This document shows positions 25,072-40,000 of a stretch of 64,000 bases of DNA, in pieces. This DNA is from Roseimicrobium gellanilyticum. Its GTDB lineage: Bacteria > Verrucomicrobiota > Verrucomicrobiia > Verrucomicrobiales > Verrucomicrobiaceae. The stretch's first letter is position 1, and every line of letters begins with the position of its first letter. The stretch is taken from NCBI RefSeq assembly GCF_003315205.1, contig NZ_QNRR01000001.1, positions 558,001-622,000 on the forward strand, read 5' to 3'. The notes below the pieces were generated by a model. That model made no database searches, had not been told where the DNA came from, and saw only the letters and a list, made by a program, of their open reading frames with translations. The translations under genes were made by a program, and so were the position numbers.

Positions 25072-28000
25072 ATGAGAACACTTCGACGCTATCGCGCTCC
25101 TATCGGAGGTCTCTTGATCCTTGTGATGGCCGTATGGCAGATCGCATCGCCATTGAACGCTGCAACGCTGGTCTGGGATGTCACCTCAGCAAACGGTCAG
25201 GTGGACAATGGCGGCGGAACGTGGTCTGCGGGTGGGGCCGGATGGACGGCAACCGGGGGGGCTTCCAACACTACGTTCACGAATGGTGATCATGTCATCT
25301 TTGGTGGAGTGGGAACACTGGGCACGGCCGGTTCCATTTTGCTAGGTACAGACGTCACAGCGGCGAGCCTCACCTTCGGAACGGTTCCCAATCCTGCCCA
25401 TCCTTTCCAGTATTACACCATTGCGGGCGGCGGGAATGATCTCACCATCAGCGGTTCTGGGTACAGTGCCACTTCGGCCGCTCCTGTGGGCTTTCTGGCG
25501 AATGAGTCGGCTGCCGTCACGTCAGATGTGGTGCTGGGTTCCTCGCAGAACTGGCTTGCAGCTCTGTTTGAGTCATTGAGCGTGGATGGCGTCATCAGTG
25601 ATGGCGGCAATGTCTTTGGTATCGCCAAGGACGGCAAGGGACTGGTTTCACTGGGGAATGCGGCAAACACCTATACGGGCCAGACTTCGGTGTTGAATGG
25701 AACGCTGGTGCTGACGGGGGCAAATTCGGCCGGCGCCGCGACCTCCACGGTGCAGGTCTTTGGCAATCGTACCACGGGGGGCGGCACCTTGATGCTGGCC
25801 ACTGGAAATCTCCAAGGCTATACCTTCACTCGCAACATTGTGGCCAGTGGACCTGGTGTTGCCACGGCAAACTCCATCACCACGGCGTTGAATGCGCTCG
25901 GTCTCGGTTCAGTCACCAGTGTGGGGAACAACACCCTCACAGGTTCCCTCACGCTCACTGGCGCGTTTGAACAGCGGGTGTCATCCGGAGCAGGTATGTT
26001 CACCATCGCCGGCCCGGTGACCCTGCAGGCTGGTCAGGAGAATATTTTTTACGGTGCGGGCAATTTCAACGTTACTGGCCAGATCCAGAACACTTCGGCC
26101 GGTATCATCAAGACCGGTGGCAGTGCCATTGCCAGTACGCTGATCCTTTCCAACAATACCAATGCCTACTCCGGTCGTCTGCGTATTGATAGTGGCACGG
26201 TGCGAGTGTCAGATGGTGGCGCCTTGGGGACGAGCACGGCTGCAAACGCCATCGAGTTCAACGGCGGCGGCACTTTGGAGGTCCGTGCGGACGCCGGCAC
26301 CATCGGCACCTTTGCAAACAAGAACCTCAGTACGGCGAGCAACAACGGCACCGTATTCGTGGACCGTGCCATCGGCGGCACCGGATTGAACCAGGTTGTC
26401 GACTTTGGAGCTTTCACTTTCGGCGCCGTCGCCCCCCGGACACTTACGCTCAACGGCCGCAATGGCTATGGCTTCTCCATCGGCACGGCAGGAGTCAACA
26501 TGGCAGGGAACGGCGGAGGGAACGCCACCTTCACCTCGAGTTCGATCAACGGTAAGGTCACGATTGATGGTGACATCACCGTAGGTGACGGCACTGCGGG
26601 AAAATTCGCTGTATTCAGCACCGCAGGTGACATGACGTTCAACGGCTCCGTCTTGTCTACTGGAGCTGGTGGCTCAAACAATTTTGCCAAGCAGAATACC
26701 GGCACCCTGTTTTGGAACAGCACGGTGGCTTCCACGATTACCGGAACGATCCGCATCGATCAGGGCACGTTGTCGGTGAGCAATCTTGCCAACTCGTTTG
26801 GGTCGACGGTTCAGCTCCAGTTTGGCTCATCCGCCACTTCCACCACGGTGGGCACTCTCACCTACACCGGAGCGGGTGAGACTCTCTCCAAGAACATCAA
26901 TGTCAGTGGCACCACTGGAAGCGCCGTTCTTAACGCCAGCGGTACCGGAGCCCTTATTGTCATCGGAACAGTTACAGCGGGAGCGGCCGGAACCAAGTCC
27001 TTCTTCCTTGGCGGCACCAGCACTGCGAACAACGAGTTCCGTGGCGCGTTGCCTGCGGCCAACCTTGCCAACCTGACGAAGCTGGATGGAGGTTCCTGGA
27101 CGCTGTCCACCGGGGCTCATCTGAATACGGGGCCGACCACGATTGCCGGTGGCACGTTGCGGGTCCTGGCTAATAGTGCCTCCGGGAATTCCACGAACCT
27201 TGCGGACACCTCGAATCTTGTGTTCGGACAGGATCAGATTGGCTCTGTCCTGCTCAAGGGCAACGGATGGGCTGGCGGTACCTTTGTGTATGAGTCAGGC
27301 GCGAGCGGAACCTCGGAAACTCTCGGGTCGCTGGTGCCATCAGCGGGTGCAGGCACCATTCGCATTGTGAACAACTCTGCGGGGACGGCAAAACTCCTTT
27401 TCAGCGGCTTGGGCACAGTGGCAGGCGGTTCCAGTCTGAACTTCGAAGCGGCTGGTACTGGGGTGAACGGGGTCAATACCTATCTGAACGTAACTGGATT
27501 GGCAGCGGGCTTCATCAATTCCCACATCTATTATCAAGGGACCCATTTTGCCTTCAATGATACCACGCAGGGAGCCACGAATTTCTTCTGGCGCGCTCCT
27601 GTCTACGGTGCTGACGCGGGTTTCACCACCAGTGCAGCGGCCCTCACTGCGGGTTCGCACAATGAAATCACTGGCAATGTCTCGAGCGGAGCTCTCTCCA
27701 TCAATTCGCTCCGTATCAATGGGGCGCAGACCTTGGATCTCACCGGTTCTCTGACCATCACAAACGGTGGTATCATCCAGACCGGCGGTGCTGGTGTCAT
27801 TGCCCAAAGCGGGGGCGGTTCCTTGACCACGGGCGGAACGGGAGATTTGGTGGTACGGGTCGCTGGCGTATCGGACACGCTGAATCTGGCGGTGCCGATT
27901 TTGGCGACCACTACGGGCGGTCTCACCAAGAATGGTTTGGGTGTGTTGGTGCTGGAAGGAACTAATTTGCAGACTGGGGCGACCACCATCAATGAAGGAA

Positions 28001-31000
28001 CCATCCGCCTCTCTGGCACAGGCACGCTGAGCGGGGCGAATCAGGCTCTCGTGATCCGGCAGGACGGTGTTCTGCATCTGAATGGTGTCAGCTCTGGCAC
28101 TTCGGTTGGCAGTTTCAATGGAGCGGGCCGCGTGACCAACACGTCGGCGAGCAACGCGATTCTCACCATTGGCAACGGCGTGACCACCAATGGCTCTGGA
28201 GGCACATTCTCGGGCATCATTGAAGACGGGGCGGGCGGCGGTCGATTGGGACTCACCGTGACCACGGCGTTGAATACCGCTGGCCAGACGACGACCTTCT
28301 CGCTCTCAGGCGTCAATACCTATACCGGGCCCACCACCATCGCGAAAACGACGGCAGGCAACTTGGTGCTGGCCGTCAACAGCCTGGCTAATATTGGTCA
28401 AAACAGCGCCATCGGTCGTGGTGACAATACCAGTGCTGCGACGAATGCCGCGAGCCTGGTCTTCAACAACGGCATCCTGCAATACACCGGGTCCAGTGCG
28501 AACATCTTCCAGGAGACGCAGACGCCCTCCATTTCGATTGATCGCCTCTTCACGCTCGCTGGCAACGGCACGATCCAGTCCTCCGGCACGTTTGGAAACA
28601 ACATCCTGGGGGCGGGCGGCAACAACCACGCCACGCTGATTTTCAACAATAGCGCCAACGCTGTGGCCTTCGCCGGAGCTGCGGGCGCGAGGCTTCTCAC
28701 CCTTGGAGGCACCTCCATCGGTGACAATGAGATGGGCATCCAGTTGCTGGACCAGCCCGGACCGACGGCGTACACCTTGGGGATCACGAAGGCTGATGCC
28801 GGTCTGTGGATTCTGAGCAACACGGCCAACAACTACTCTGGCGCCACCACCATTTCTGGAGGCCAGCTGCGGGTGACTCTCGGAGCAGCCGGGGTTGCCA
28901 CCTTGTCCGCGAACAGCAACCTGGTGTTCAGCGGTGGTGTTCTCGAAACCTTCGGGACGTTCGCCCAGTCCATTGGGACAGGCGCGGGAACGTTCCAGTG
29001 GGGTACGAATGGGAGCGGCGGTTTCGCAGCCAGCTACTCCAAGCTCACCGTCAATATCGGCGGAGCAGGAGCTCCTGTGACATGGGGAACGGGTGGCATC
29101 GGCAACGGTACCGGCAACCTCATCCTGAATTCCACCACTGCCCTCGCGGAAGTCGAATTTACGAACGCCATCAATTTGGGTACGGCAGGATTCAACACCC
29201 GCCTGATCACGGTGAATGACAACAGTTCGACGAATACGGACTACGCGATCATTTCCGGGGACATCAGCAACAGTGTGGCTGCCAACGCAAACCAGACTGC
29301 CCTGGCCAAAGACGGTACCGGCATCCTGATTCTCACCGGCAACAACACCTTCCAGGGAACGGGCACGGGCGGCGCTTTTAATCTGCGCAACGGCACCTTG
29401 ATGTTCAGTTCGTTTGCGAACAATCTGGGCAGCATGGCCGACCCCACGGGCACCGGCAGAATGCAGATCGGCTCCGGCGGCAACAGCGCCGGTCTCCTCT
29501 ACATCGGTGCTGGTGAAACGGTGACGCGCCGTATCGAGCTGATCGGCACAGGCGGCACCGCCCGCATCGAAAATGGCGGCAGTGGTGCCATCGTCATCAC
29601 CGACGTGATCAACAGCTCGACCGGTACCAAGACTCTCAATATTCGCGGCCTGAATCCTGAGGCCAATGAGATTTCAGCCAATCTCGCCAATGGAGCCGGG
29701 ACCCTTGCCGTCACCAAGGATGATGGTGGCTTCTGGGTGCTCTCAGGCAACAACACCTACACGGGAGGCACTTTGGTAAACGGTGGGGTGCTGGGCCTGG
29801 GCTCGAACACGGCCATCGGCACCGGCAATCTGGACGTTCGCAATGCCGTGGTTCAGGCAATTGGAGGTGACCGTGTCTTCAACAACAATTTCGTGACAAA
29901 CAACGCCACGCCAATCTTCACCGGGTTGCACTCCATGCAGTTCGTGAATGGTTCCAATGTGGGTGGCAACAGCAATTTCGACAACTACCTTGCCAAGGGC
30001 GAGACATTGACCTTCACGGGGACATTCACGCTGGCAGAAGCGGATCAGGCCCGCACCGTGAATTTCCGCGGTACTGGTACGACCATCTTGAATGGCTCCA
30101 TCCTCGCGGGTTCAGGTACTGGAGTAGATGGCTTCACGGTGGCGATGGGCGCATCAACCCATGAAGGGCCAGGCATGCTGCAGATCAATGGGTCCGCTGC
30201 GAACACGGCCACTGGTACAGTCACCTTGAGCAGTGGTATCCTACAGATTGGCAAGTCGGGAACGCTCACCCCATTGGGCACAGGAAATTTCACGATGGGA
30301 AATGGATTCCTCCAGGCGATCACCGATTTGTCCGGCGCGAATGCCCTGACGAATACATTCACCATCAGCAACTCCACTGGCATTTTCCAGGGGAACCAGA
30401 GCATCACCTTCACCGGTGTCGCCAACAACACAGGTGGCAACAGCGTCATCCGCAATAACATCGCCTCCGGTGCGACGCTCACCTTCGCGGGCGCCACTTT
30501 CACCCTGGCGGAAGCCGACCAGACGCGCACCCTTAACTTCGAAGGCAGCGGCGATACGGTCATCACCGGCAATATTGTATCCGGTACTGGTACTGGGGTG
30601 GACGGTCTGACCAAGGCTGGCTCCGGAAGCCTCACGACAAACGGCGTGAACACCATCACCGGTAACGTTGCCGTCAACAATGGCACTTGGAATGCCCTCT
30701 TCAACACGGCAACCACCAACCAACTCGGCGCTGGCACGCTCACCCTTGGCGGTGGTCGTCTCCTTGCCACCAAGTCGGATGCTATTGCTTCAAGTCAGAC
30801 TTGGACCTCGGCTACTCTTACAGGAAACACTGCCTCGACCCTTTCCTTCGTCACTTCCGGAGGTGCGGCTTTGAATGTGACGACCGGGACCATCACTCGC
30901 GGCGCCCAGTCCACGCTGGCCTTTGTGCTTCCCTCGCTGGGATCCATCAATGTGGGCGCTTCCCCGCTGGCGATCGGCGGAGGGGCCACCTCTTGGGCGA

Positions 31001-34000
31001 CGGTTGGAACGGGCAGTTCCAAGACTTTTGCCATCAAGGACGGCGCAAATTTGGTGGCGGCGGCTACCACGGTGACAAAGACCAATGTCGGCACCTGGCT
31101 TCTGTCGGACAATGCGTCGGATGATGCTGCTGGTCCTACGGGCTTCACCGGAACCTTCACCGCGGGCGGCGTGAACACCATCCGTTTCAATGCTCCGACG
31201 ACTTCCACGGTGACCATCGCACAGAATGCGACCCTGAACCTCAGTGGAGGAGGCATTCTCGTGACCACCAATGTGGGGGCGAATGCAGCATCCATCACGG
31301 GCGGCATCATCACGGTGGCTCCGCATCAACTGAGTGGCAACACGACGAATACGAGCACCACCGTGCGTGTGGGGAATACGGACGGACTCTTTGTAGGTCA
31401 GGTGGTGTCTGGTGCCGGAATTGCGGCAGGCACGACCATTGCGAACATTTTGGATGATACCACAATCGTGCTCTCGGCAGCGGCGACCAGTACTAATACG
31501 GCTACGTCGCTCTCCTTCGGCAGCACGACCAGCGAACTGGTGATCCACCAGGATAATACGGCGGCTGACTTCACCATCGCTTCCGCAATCAGGAATCCAA
31601 ACCGTTCGGTATCTGCTGGCATTGGCACGGCTGTTACCAAGTCCGGCTTGGGAACGGTGGTGCTTTCTGGTAACAATGATTTCTTCGGTAACCTGGTCAT
31701 CACCGAGGGTATGGTGAAGCTTGGCAGCAGCACTGCTCTCAAGGGGTATAATTCCGGGAGCGGCTTCAGCGTGCCTGCGGTGGTCCTTGCGAACCGGGCG
31801 AATGCAATGCTGGATCTCAACGGCTTCGACGCCAGCATCGGAAACCTGAGTGGCGGTGGTCTGTTGGGGGATCTGACCCAGATCGGGGGTACTGTGAATG
31901 TCGGAACAGGGACGCTGAAGATTAACCAGACAGGGAACACCACTTACAGTGGCGCTTTGACGGGTACTGGTAGCATCATCCTCTACGGAACTGGCAGTGG
32001 CGCGAACACCTTGACGCTCAATACCTCCGCCAACAGCTACAGCGGTACACTCACGATCAGCAATGGCCAGATGGTCCTGGCAAATGGTACCGTGCCCAAC
32101 GGCGGCACCGTGGCCAACCTGGCCAATGTGCCAACCATCACCATCATGAATGGTGGTGGATTGCATCTCAACAACAACGCCTCACTTCCAGTGAGCCGCT
32201 TGAGTGACACCGTGGCCATCCTGCTGAAGAACACCGCACCAAACGCGGCTGTCGCCACTGTTGGTCTGTCTACGGAAACGGATCAAGTCTTTACCACCAA
32301 TCCTCGCATCGAGTCGGTGGGGGCCGTGACCTTGGGAGCCGGTGTGAACACGCTCCGGGCTGCCACGGGCACTGCAGGCGCGAATCCCATCCTGTCGATG
32401 GCATCATTGACCCGCAACAACGCGTCCACCCTCGTGGTGCTGGCCAATAACATGGACAATCCGATTGCCACCCAGCGTGGTGATGTGGTGGTGCGCGACG
32501 CCTCCAATATCGTTGCCAATCTCGTGGGCGGCGGCAGCACCGTCAACGGTACGAGCAACATCAGCATCCTTCCATGGGCCATCGGCCAGGCAATCACAGG
32601 TACTGGGGCAGGACCTCAGGGCAACACGTTTGTCACCTACAGCACCTTCGGTGGATTCGGTTACGGGTTCCGTGCCCTCACCACGAATGAATATGAGCAG
32701 CTTGGTGCAGCGGGTGGCGTGACGTTGACCAACAACGCCCGCTACAGTGCGAGCGGAGTGAATCTTGCCTTCACCGGCACGGGTCACCAGGTCAACTCAC
32801 TGCTGGTCGAGAATACCTCCACCACGACAGCGATGACTATCTCCGGTTCTGGTGCTGGAGACAGCTTGAACGTCAACAGCGGCGCCTTCCTCTTCCTCGG
32901 TGCTGCGACTGCGCCACATCAGGCGGTGACGATCAATGGATTCAACAATGGCATCTCAATTGGAACCAATGAATACGTGTTCCACCAGCTGAACATGTCG
33001 GGAGCCGGGGTGACCATCGCCAACAACCTGACCAAGGCGGGCGCGGGCGTCACCAAGTCGGGTAATGGTTTGCTTGTCCTGAGTGGTAACAATACAGCAG
33101 TTACAGGAGCCATTGTGTTGAACAAGGGGCTGCTGAAAATCAACGACTTGGACAACATTGGTGGAAACACTGGAACTATTCTTTTCCAAGGCGGCGGTCT
33201 GCGTCTCGCTCCTGGATTCTCCGATGACCTTTCGGGCAGGACGATCATCCTGGGTGATGGCGGCGTGGCGGCGGTAGCAAATGGCACGGGCATGCTCCCG
33301 GAAACCTACTTGTCCGGGAATGTCATTGATACCTTCGGCACCAGCGTGGTCATCAACCTGACCAACGGTACGGCCACCTATACGCTGCCGAGCGTGGCTG
33401 GCCTGGCCATCGGCCAGGTCGTCAGCGGGCCTGGCATTGCGGGCACGGTCACCATTTCCAACATTGTCGGCAACGATGTGACTTTCTCAGCCGCGCCTTC
33501 CGCCACAACTGCGAACGCCACTGTGAACTTTGGCGCGCCGGTCAATGTGACCATCAACAGCGCGCTCACCGGCCCCGGAGGCCTGACCAAGGTGGGACCA
33601 GGAAACCTCGTGCTCGGTGGGACCACGGCCAACACCAATGGCGGCGCCATTGCCGTCACCGGCGGCGAGTTGCACCTCAACAAGACCGTAGGAGTCGATG
33701 CGATTGGAGCGGGTGGCCTCATCATCCAAGCCTCCTCCACAGCCTCGGTGGCGAGGCTTTTGGCGAGCCATCAGATCAACGATGCTGCTGTAGTGATGGT
33801 CATGGGGAACAACGGTGCGAATTCGCGGTTCGACCTCAATAACTTCAGTGAAACCATCGGCGGCCTGGTGATGACCACCAATACCGCGAGCGGTGCCGTG
33901 GTGGCTACGGGCGCGAACGGCATCCTCACTGTAAATGGAGACATCCTTCTCAATAACAACCGTGATGCAGGTGGGGACGAAGCCCAGCATATTGTCATTA

Positions 34001-37000
34001 CAGGTTCCGGAAACACCGGAACCCGCACGCTTGATGGCACGCTCGATCTCGGTGGAGTGGTGCGCAATATCTACGTCACCAGCCAGGCATCGACAGCCAA
34101 TCAGGGTGCGATCAACAGTGCAGGATTTGGCGGTAACAAGCCGGATGCCATTATCGAAACGGTGATTCAGAACGGTGGCATCAACAAGCTTGGCTCCCGC
34201 GTGCTCTTCCTGCGCAATGCGAACACTTATGATGGCCTGACCATCATCTCTGAAGGGGCGATCCGCGCGACGCACAGCCAGGCGCTGGGTTCCACCGTGG
34301 GAGGCACTGAAATCAAGAGCGGTGCCAGCCTCCAGCTGGAAGGCAGCATCGCGATTTCTGAGAACATCACTGTTCAAGGGCAGGGAGCAGGCGGCTATGG
34401 CGCCATTGACAGCATTGCTGGCTATAACTCGCTGAATGGCACCCTGAACATGCTCGGTGACACCGCCTTCGGTGCCGAGGGTGCCGCAGTGCTGGTGATT
34501 AACAGCTTGGTCACCGGTACCGCCCAGATCAACAAGGTGGGCACGGGTACCGTATTCCTCAACAACGCGGCGAATAACTGGACCGGCGGCTTCACCGTGA
34601 CGTCCGGCAGCCTTGGCGTGGGGAACAATACGGCGCCACTCAATGGCAATGCCATCACCATCCTCAACGGCGGCGGCTTTGCCGTGGGCTGGGATGGAAC
34701 GAGCATGCTGAGCGGAGGGACGCAGGAATCGCTGCTGTTCGACTTCAGCGCCAACCCCATCAGCTTCGTCGGCGCCACTGGCAGCCTGACGGTGGACCGT
34801 CTCGGTACGACATTTGCTCCCTACAACCTGCTTCCCACGAACAAGACGCTGCAGATCAATGCCATCTCGTTCACCAATCCGGCATTTGCGCTCACGGTGA
34901 ATAACAATGGGGGATATGGCCTGGAGTTGACCCAGAATTTCGCGCTCGTGACTTCGGGTGGCTCGCCCACCTTCGGCGTGACCAACGCGACCGCATCGAA
35001 TGTGGTCCAGGGCCTCACTATGTCCGGTGTGATCAGTGGCGGGCAGACGGGAGCGGGAACGACTGTCTTCACGAAAGTGGGCAATGGCACCCTCGTCCTG
35101 AGCAACAATGGAAACACCTTTGGTGGAGGCTCCAGCGTGATTGCCATCAATCAGGGTGTGCTCGCGGTCGCCACGAATGAGGCTCTCGGGAACATCAGCA
35201 ATATCATCCGCCTCGCGCCGGCAACGGGCACGGCGACTTTCCGTGCTACGAGCACCTTCTCCACGGCCCGCACCATCCAGTTCGGCAATACGGCGAATAC
35301 GCGTGCGATCGAAGTGACCAAGGACAACGTCCTCACCCTGACGAGCGCCTTTGATGTGACGACCTTCTCAGCGCAAGCTGCGGCACTTGTGAAGAACGAC
35401 CTCGGCACACTCGTGATCAATGCGGACAATGCTGCCTGGACAGGTGCGCTGACCGTCAACCAGGGCGCGGTTCGCGCAGAACACTCCAATGCGTTCGGTA
35501 CCTCAGCAGGGGGCGTCTCGATCGGTACGATTGTTGGCCAAGTTCAATTGACGGGTGGCGTGACCATTGCCGACGCCCTCAACATAGCTGGCGCCAACAA
35601 TCAGACCTGGAGCGGCATCAACTCCACGGGTGCTCTGCGCAGCATGGCGGGAACGAATACATGGTCAGGGCTGATCAACCTCACTGCCGCAACCAGTGCG
35701 GACAATCAGATGCGCGCGGCCATGATCAGCGTCGACGCGGGTTCCATCCTGAATATTACGGGTGGGCTTCGGGCGGATTTGGCGACCTCAGGTACCGGAC
35801 GTGATTCATGGTTCGTGCTGGCCGGCGCGGGGACGGGCAATATCACCGGTACCATTACACATACCAACGGCGCGGCGAACAATGCGTTCCAACTCGCCAA
35901 GATTGGCACTGGCACCTGGAACCTCCAGGCGGCGAATAGTTTTTCGGGTCATCAGCTCTTTGTCCTTCAGGGCACATTGGCTCTGAATGGTGCAGCTACT
36001 TTGGGAACTCCGGGGATCGGCAACACTGCTACCTCAAACAATACCATCTTCATGCTGCCCAAGGGCACCCTTCTGCTGGATAGTACAGGGACCAATACCA
36101 ACAACCGGTTGAGCAACCGCAACCTTGATTTCCGCGGCGGCGAACTGACAATTCTCGGCAACAGCGCGGCGACCACGACGGAAACGACCACGGGCACCGT
36201 GACCCTGAACCCTGGCGCCACCATCCTTACCGTCACGGCCGGAGCGGGCCAGCAGGCGAATTTCACCACCGGTGCCGTCACGCGCAATGCGGGCAGCACG
36301 GTCCTCTTCCGCGGTACCAATTTGGGGAATGCACCGGGTGCAGATGTGGCCACGATTCAAGCCACGGGGGCGGGGTATACCTTCGTTGGTCAGGCTGGTG
36401 CGGCTGGCTCCACCAGCAAGGCGATTCTGCCTTGGGGTATTGTTGATACCTCAAGCGGCGGTTCAGGCATTTCCTTTGCCACTGCTGATACGGCGACCGG
36501 ACGTATCCGTGCCCTCGCGGCCTCGGAGTATGTCAGCACCTTGACTGGCGCCACGGCGAACTTTGAGAACGTTCGCCTCACCACCTTGTTGAACGCCACC
36601 AATACGGCCGTCACTCAATTGCACTCGACCATCAATTCCCTCCAACTGAACTCGGGTGGGGGTCTGGCCCTTGGCGATATGCGGCAACTGACCTTGGACA
36701 GCGGTGGCATCCTTGCTCTTGCAGGCAACACCGGGATCAGCGGCGGGCTTCTCAGCACGACCTCGAACCGTGAAATGATCGTGTATACCGTAGGAGATCT
36801 GAATATCGCCAGCGCCATTACGCTCACCTCCGGCGGTCTGACCAAGTCTGGAGAAGGCATGCTGACCCTCTCATCCACAGGAAACTCTTTCACCGGCAAC
36901 ATCAACATGCTCCAAGGTACCTTGAAGCTGAGCGGCGGTGATAACACCATCTTCTTCAATAACACCCTGCAATTGCAGAATGGTACGGTTGACCTCAATG

Positions 37001-40000
37001 GCACGTTGCAGCACTTCGCCTCGCTGGTGCAGAGCACCACGGCCCCGCGCAATGGGAACCTCCTCCCCAACTCGGGTGGTATCGTCACCAACAGTCAGGT
37101 CGCGACCCAGGCCACCCTCGCCATCAGGACGGGCGGCAGCTTTGCTGGTTCGATTCAGGGGAACATCGCGGTGATGCGCTCCACGGACAACGCAGCATTC
37201 GCGGACTGGAACCTCTATACGGCGAACACTTTCACCGGGCCTCTCCTTCTCAACGGCGGCCGCACCCAGTTGCTGGGTGAAGCCACGTTCAGCAATGTCT
37301 CCGCCATTGAACTCAGCCAGTCGACGCTGCTGCTCTCCAACAACAATGGAACCAGCATCGCGGACGTGAACATCAACGACCGCATCAACGATGCCGCGGC
37401 CATCTACATGCGTGGCGCCATGTTCCAGTATCGCGCGAGATTCGGTGAGGTTGGATTTGAGAAAATTGGGGACGTAACCCTGGGAGTAGGCGCCAGCGCC
37501 ATCGATGTGGCCGAGCCCGGTACTGCCCTCAATGAATCTACTTTGACCATCAACAGCCTTACCCGGGAAGCGGGTTCGCGTGCCACATTGCGCTTCTTCG
37601 GAGTGGACGGTCAGATTGGCAGTCTTGCACAGATTTTCATCACCAATGCGCCGGTGCTGGACAACCACATCATTGGTGGCTGGGCGGTGGTGGAGCGCGA
37701 ATTCGCGACCTACAGCTCTGCTACTGGGATCGCCGCTCTGAATGCCACGGGGGCCATTGGCTATGCGCAGAATACCCTCAATACCGGCCTGACGACCGAC
37801 AACATCAGAATCACCGCCGTAGGCGCCTCAACACTGACGGCCAATCGCGACATCAACAGTTTGGCCATTGTGGTGTCGGGTGCGACGAACCTCAATCTGG
37901 GTGGATTCACCCTGACTCTGGGTAGCGGTGGCTTGATCGCCTCCAACGCGACGGATAACTCTGCCATCACCATCAGCAATGGTGACCTGACGAGCGGTGA
38001 CTTGAATGTCGCGAGCGACCTTTACTTGCATTCTCTGGGTTACAACAACACCGCAGACGTCACCAATCGAGATGTCCTCGTCAGTGCGCGCATTGTCAAC
38101 AATGGTACCGGTGCGGTTACCTTGGTGCTGAATGCTGATTCTGGACGCGGTACTGGCAACAATACCAACGAGACGGTGCTTTCCGGAGCCAATACCTACA
38201 CGGGCGGTACCTTTGTGAACGGCGGCAGGGTGCAGTTGAACACAGCGGGAGCGAACGGTAGCACCATCACCGCAACCGGCACGGGTAACCTGACGATTAC
38301 GGGCGGCACCAGCACAAACGGCTCCACGTTCGATGAGCGTAGCGCCACAGTGATGTTGATGTCTTCGAATCAGATCCACAATTCTGCCATCGTCACCATC
38401 AACGGTGGTGCGACTTTGAATCTCAATGGATTCAACCAGACTCTTGGAGGCTTGGTGTTCAACAATACCGGGGGCAACACTCCCACCGTTTCTACGGGGA
38501 CGAATGGCATCTTGACCTTGAATGGCAATGTCACCGCGACCTCTCAGAATATTGGGAACGCCGCTGTTTCCGCCATGACGACCGCAGGTACCGGGTTTAT
38601 CAGCCTTGGCGGTGCAACACGCACTTTTGATGTGTCGGCCGTCAAATTCAACGGCAAGAACATCTCGCCATTGATTGCGACCCTCAATATCTCGGGTGTC
38701 ATGCGTGGCACGGGCAATGAAGGCATCATCAAGACGGGCGATGGCCTGCTTCAGCTTGGTGGAGCAAGCACCTTCACCGGCGGTGTGGATCTGCAGCAGG
38801 GTGGCATTGCCATTGCCACCAGCAGTACACCCAGCACCTTGGGTGCGCTGGTGACCTCGGGACCGCTGGGAACCGGTACATTCAAGATCGGAGCCAATAC
38901 CTACCTCACCTCCACCGGTGGGCATACTCTGGCGAACAATCTGAACTTGAACAATAACCTTACCTTCCGCGGGGCGAACAGCCTGACGTTCAATGGGAAC
39001 GCCACACTGACGACCGGCGGCACGTTTACGGTCAATGTGGAAGAGGCGAACTTCACCGCCATCTTCAACGGACTCATCAACGCCAATTCAGACTTTACGC
39101 TGGTAAAAGACGGCCTCGGCACCCTGCGCCTGGGCAACAACTACAATCAGGTCAGCGCGGTCACTCTGAATCAAGGCACTCTGGAACTGTTCGGCACCAC
39201 CTTTGGCGTGACGAGTCCAGTGGGAACTGCCGCCATCACCATGAACGGTGGCTTGCTCAGCCTGCGTAACAACGGCGGCGGCGGTACTCCGTCCGGCGCG
39301 GTCATCTCCTACAACAATGATCTCATTTTGGGTGCCGGTCTCACGGACGCCCAGCTCAACGTCAACAACGTCTCGGCTGGTACGAACAATATCATCCAGA
39401 TGGGCAAGCTGACCACGACGACGAATAATCAGCAGATTTCCCTCTCGTCTGCCAACGGCTACAATCTCCGATTTGTTGGCGCTGACATCAATACCCAGGC
39501 CAGGTTCGCCATCCAGTCCGGCACGACGCTGACTGTCCTGTTGTCGAATGTGGGTGCTTCTCAAACGGTGACTGGCTCGGGCACGATTGTGGCGGGCGGT
39601 GACAACTATGTGAATACGGGCGCAGGCACGCTGGTCGTGGGCGTAGGTGTCAAAACCAATACCACCACTGACATGCCCGGTGGGCCGATCAATTTCGCTG
39701 CCGGCAACAACACATTCATTCCGCTCGCGGGAACCTTCTCCAATGCAGGATATACCAAGGGTGGGCTCATGGTGCGTCAGACTAGCTTTGCTGCTGCGCA
39801 GAACGCCAATTCTGTCGCGAACTCCGGGGTGGGTCCGTCGGCGGCCTTTGTGGGTATCACGCCTCCTGCAGACACAGGGTACAACAATCGGCCACCTGTG
39901 GGCGTTGCCAGCACACTCACCAACTCCTCTATCACGTACAGTGGTTTGGTGGAAATCACATCGGGCGGCACTTATGCATTCCGAATTGCTGACGATGACC

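Noticed and set aside
31308-33536. CRISPR or tandem DNA repeats within the giant genes
   Set aside because: Repeats are at the protein level with diverged DNA and variable spacing; there are no identical direct repeats with uniform spacers.
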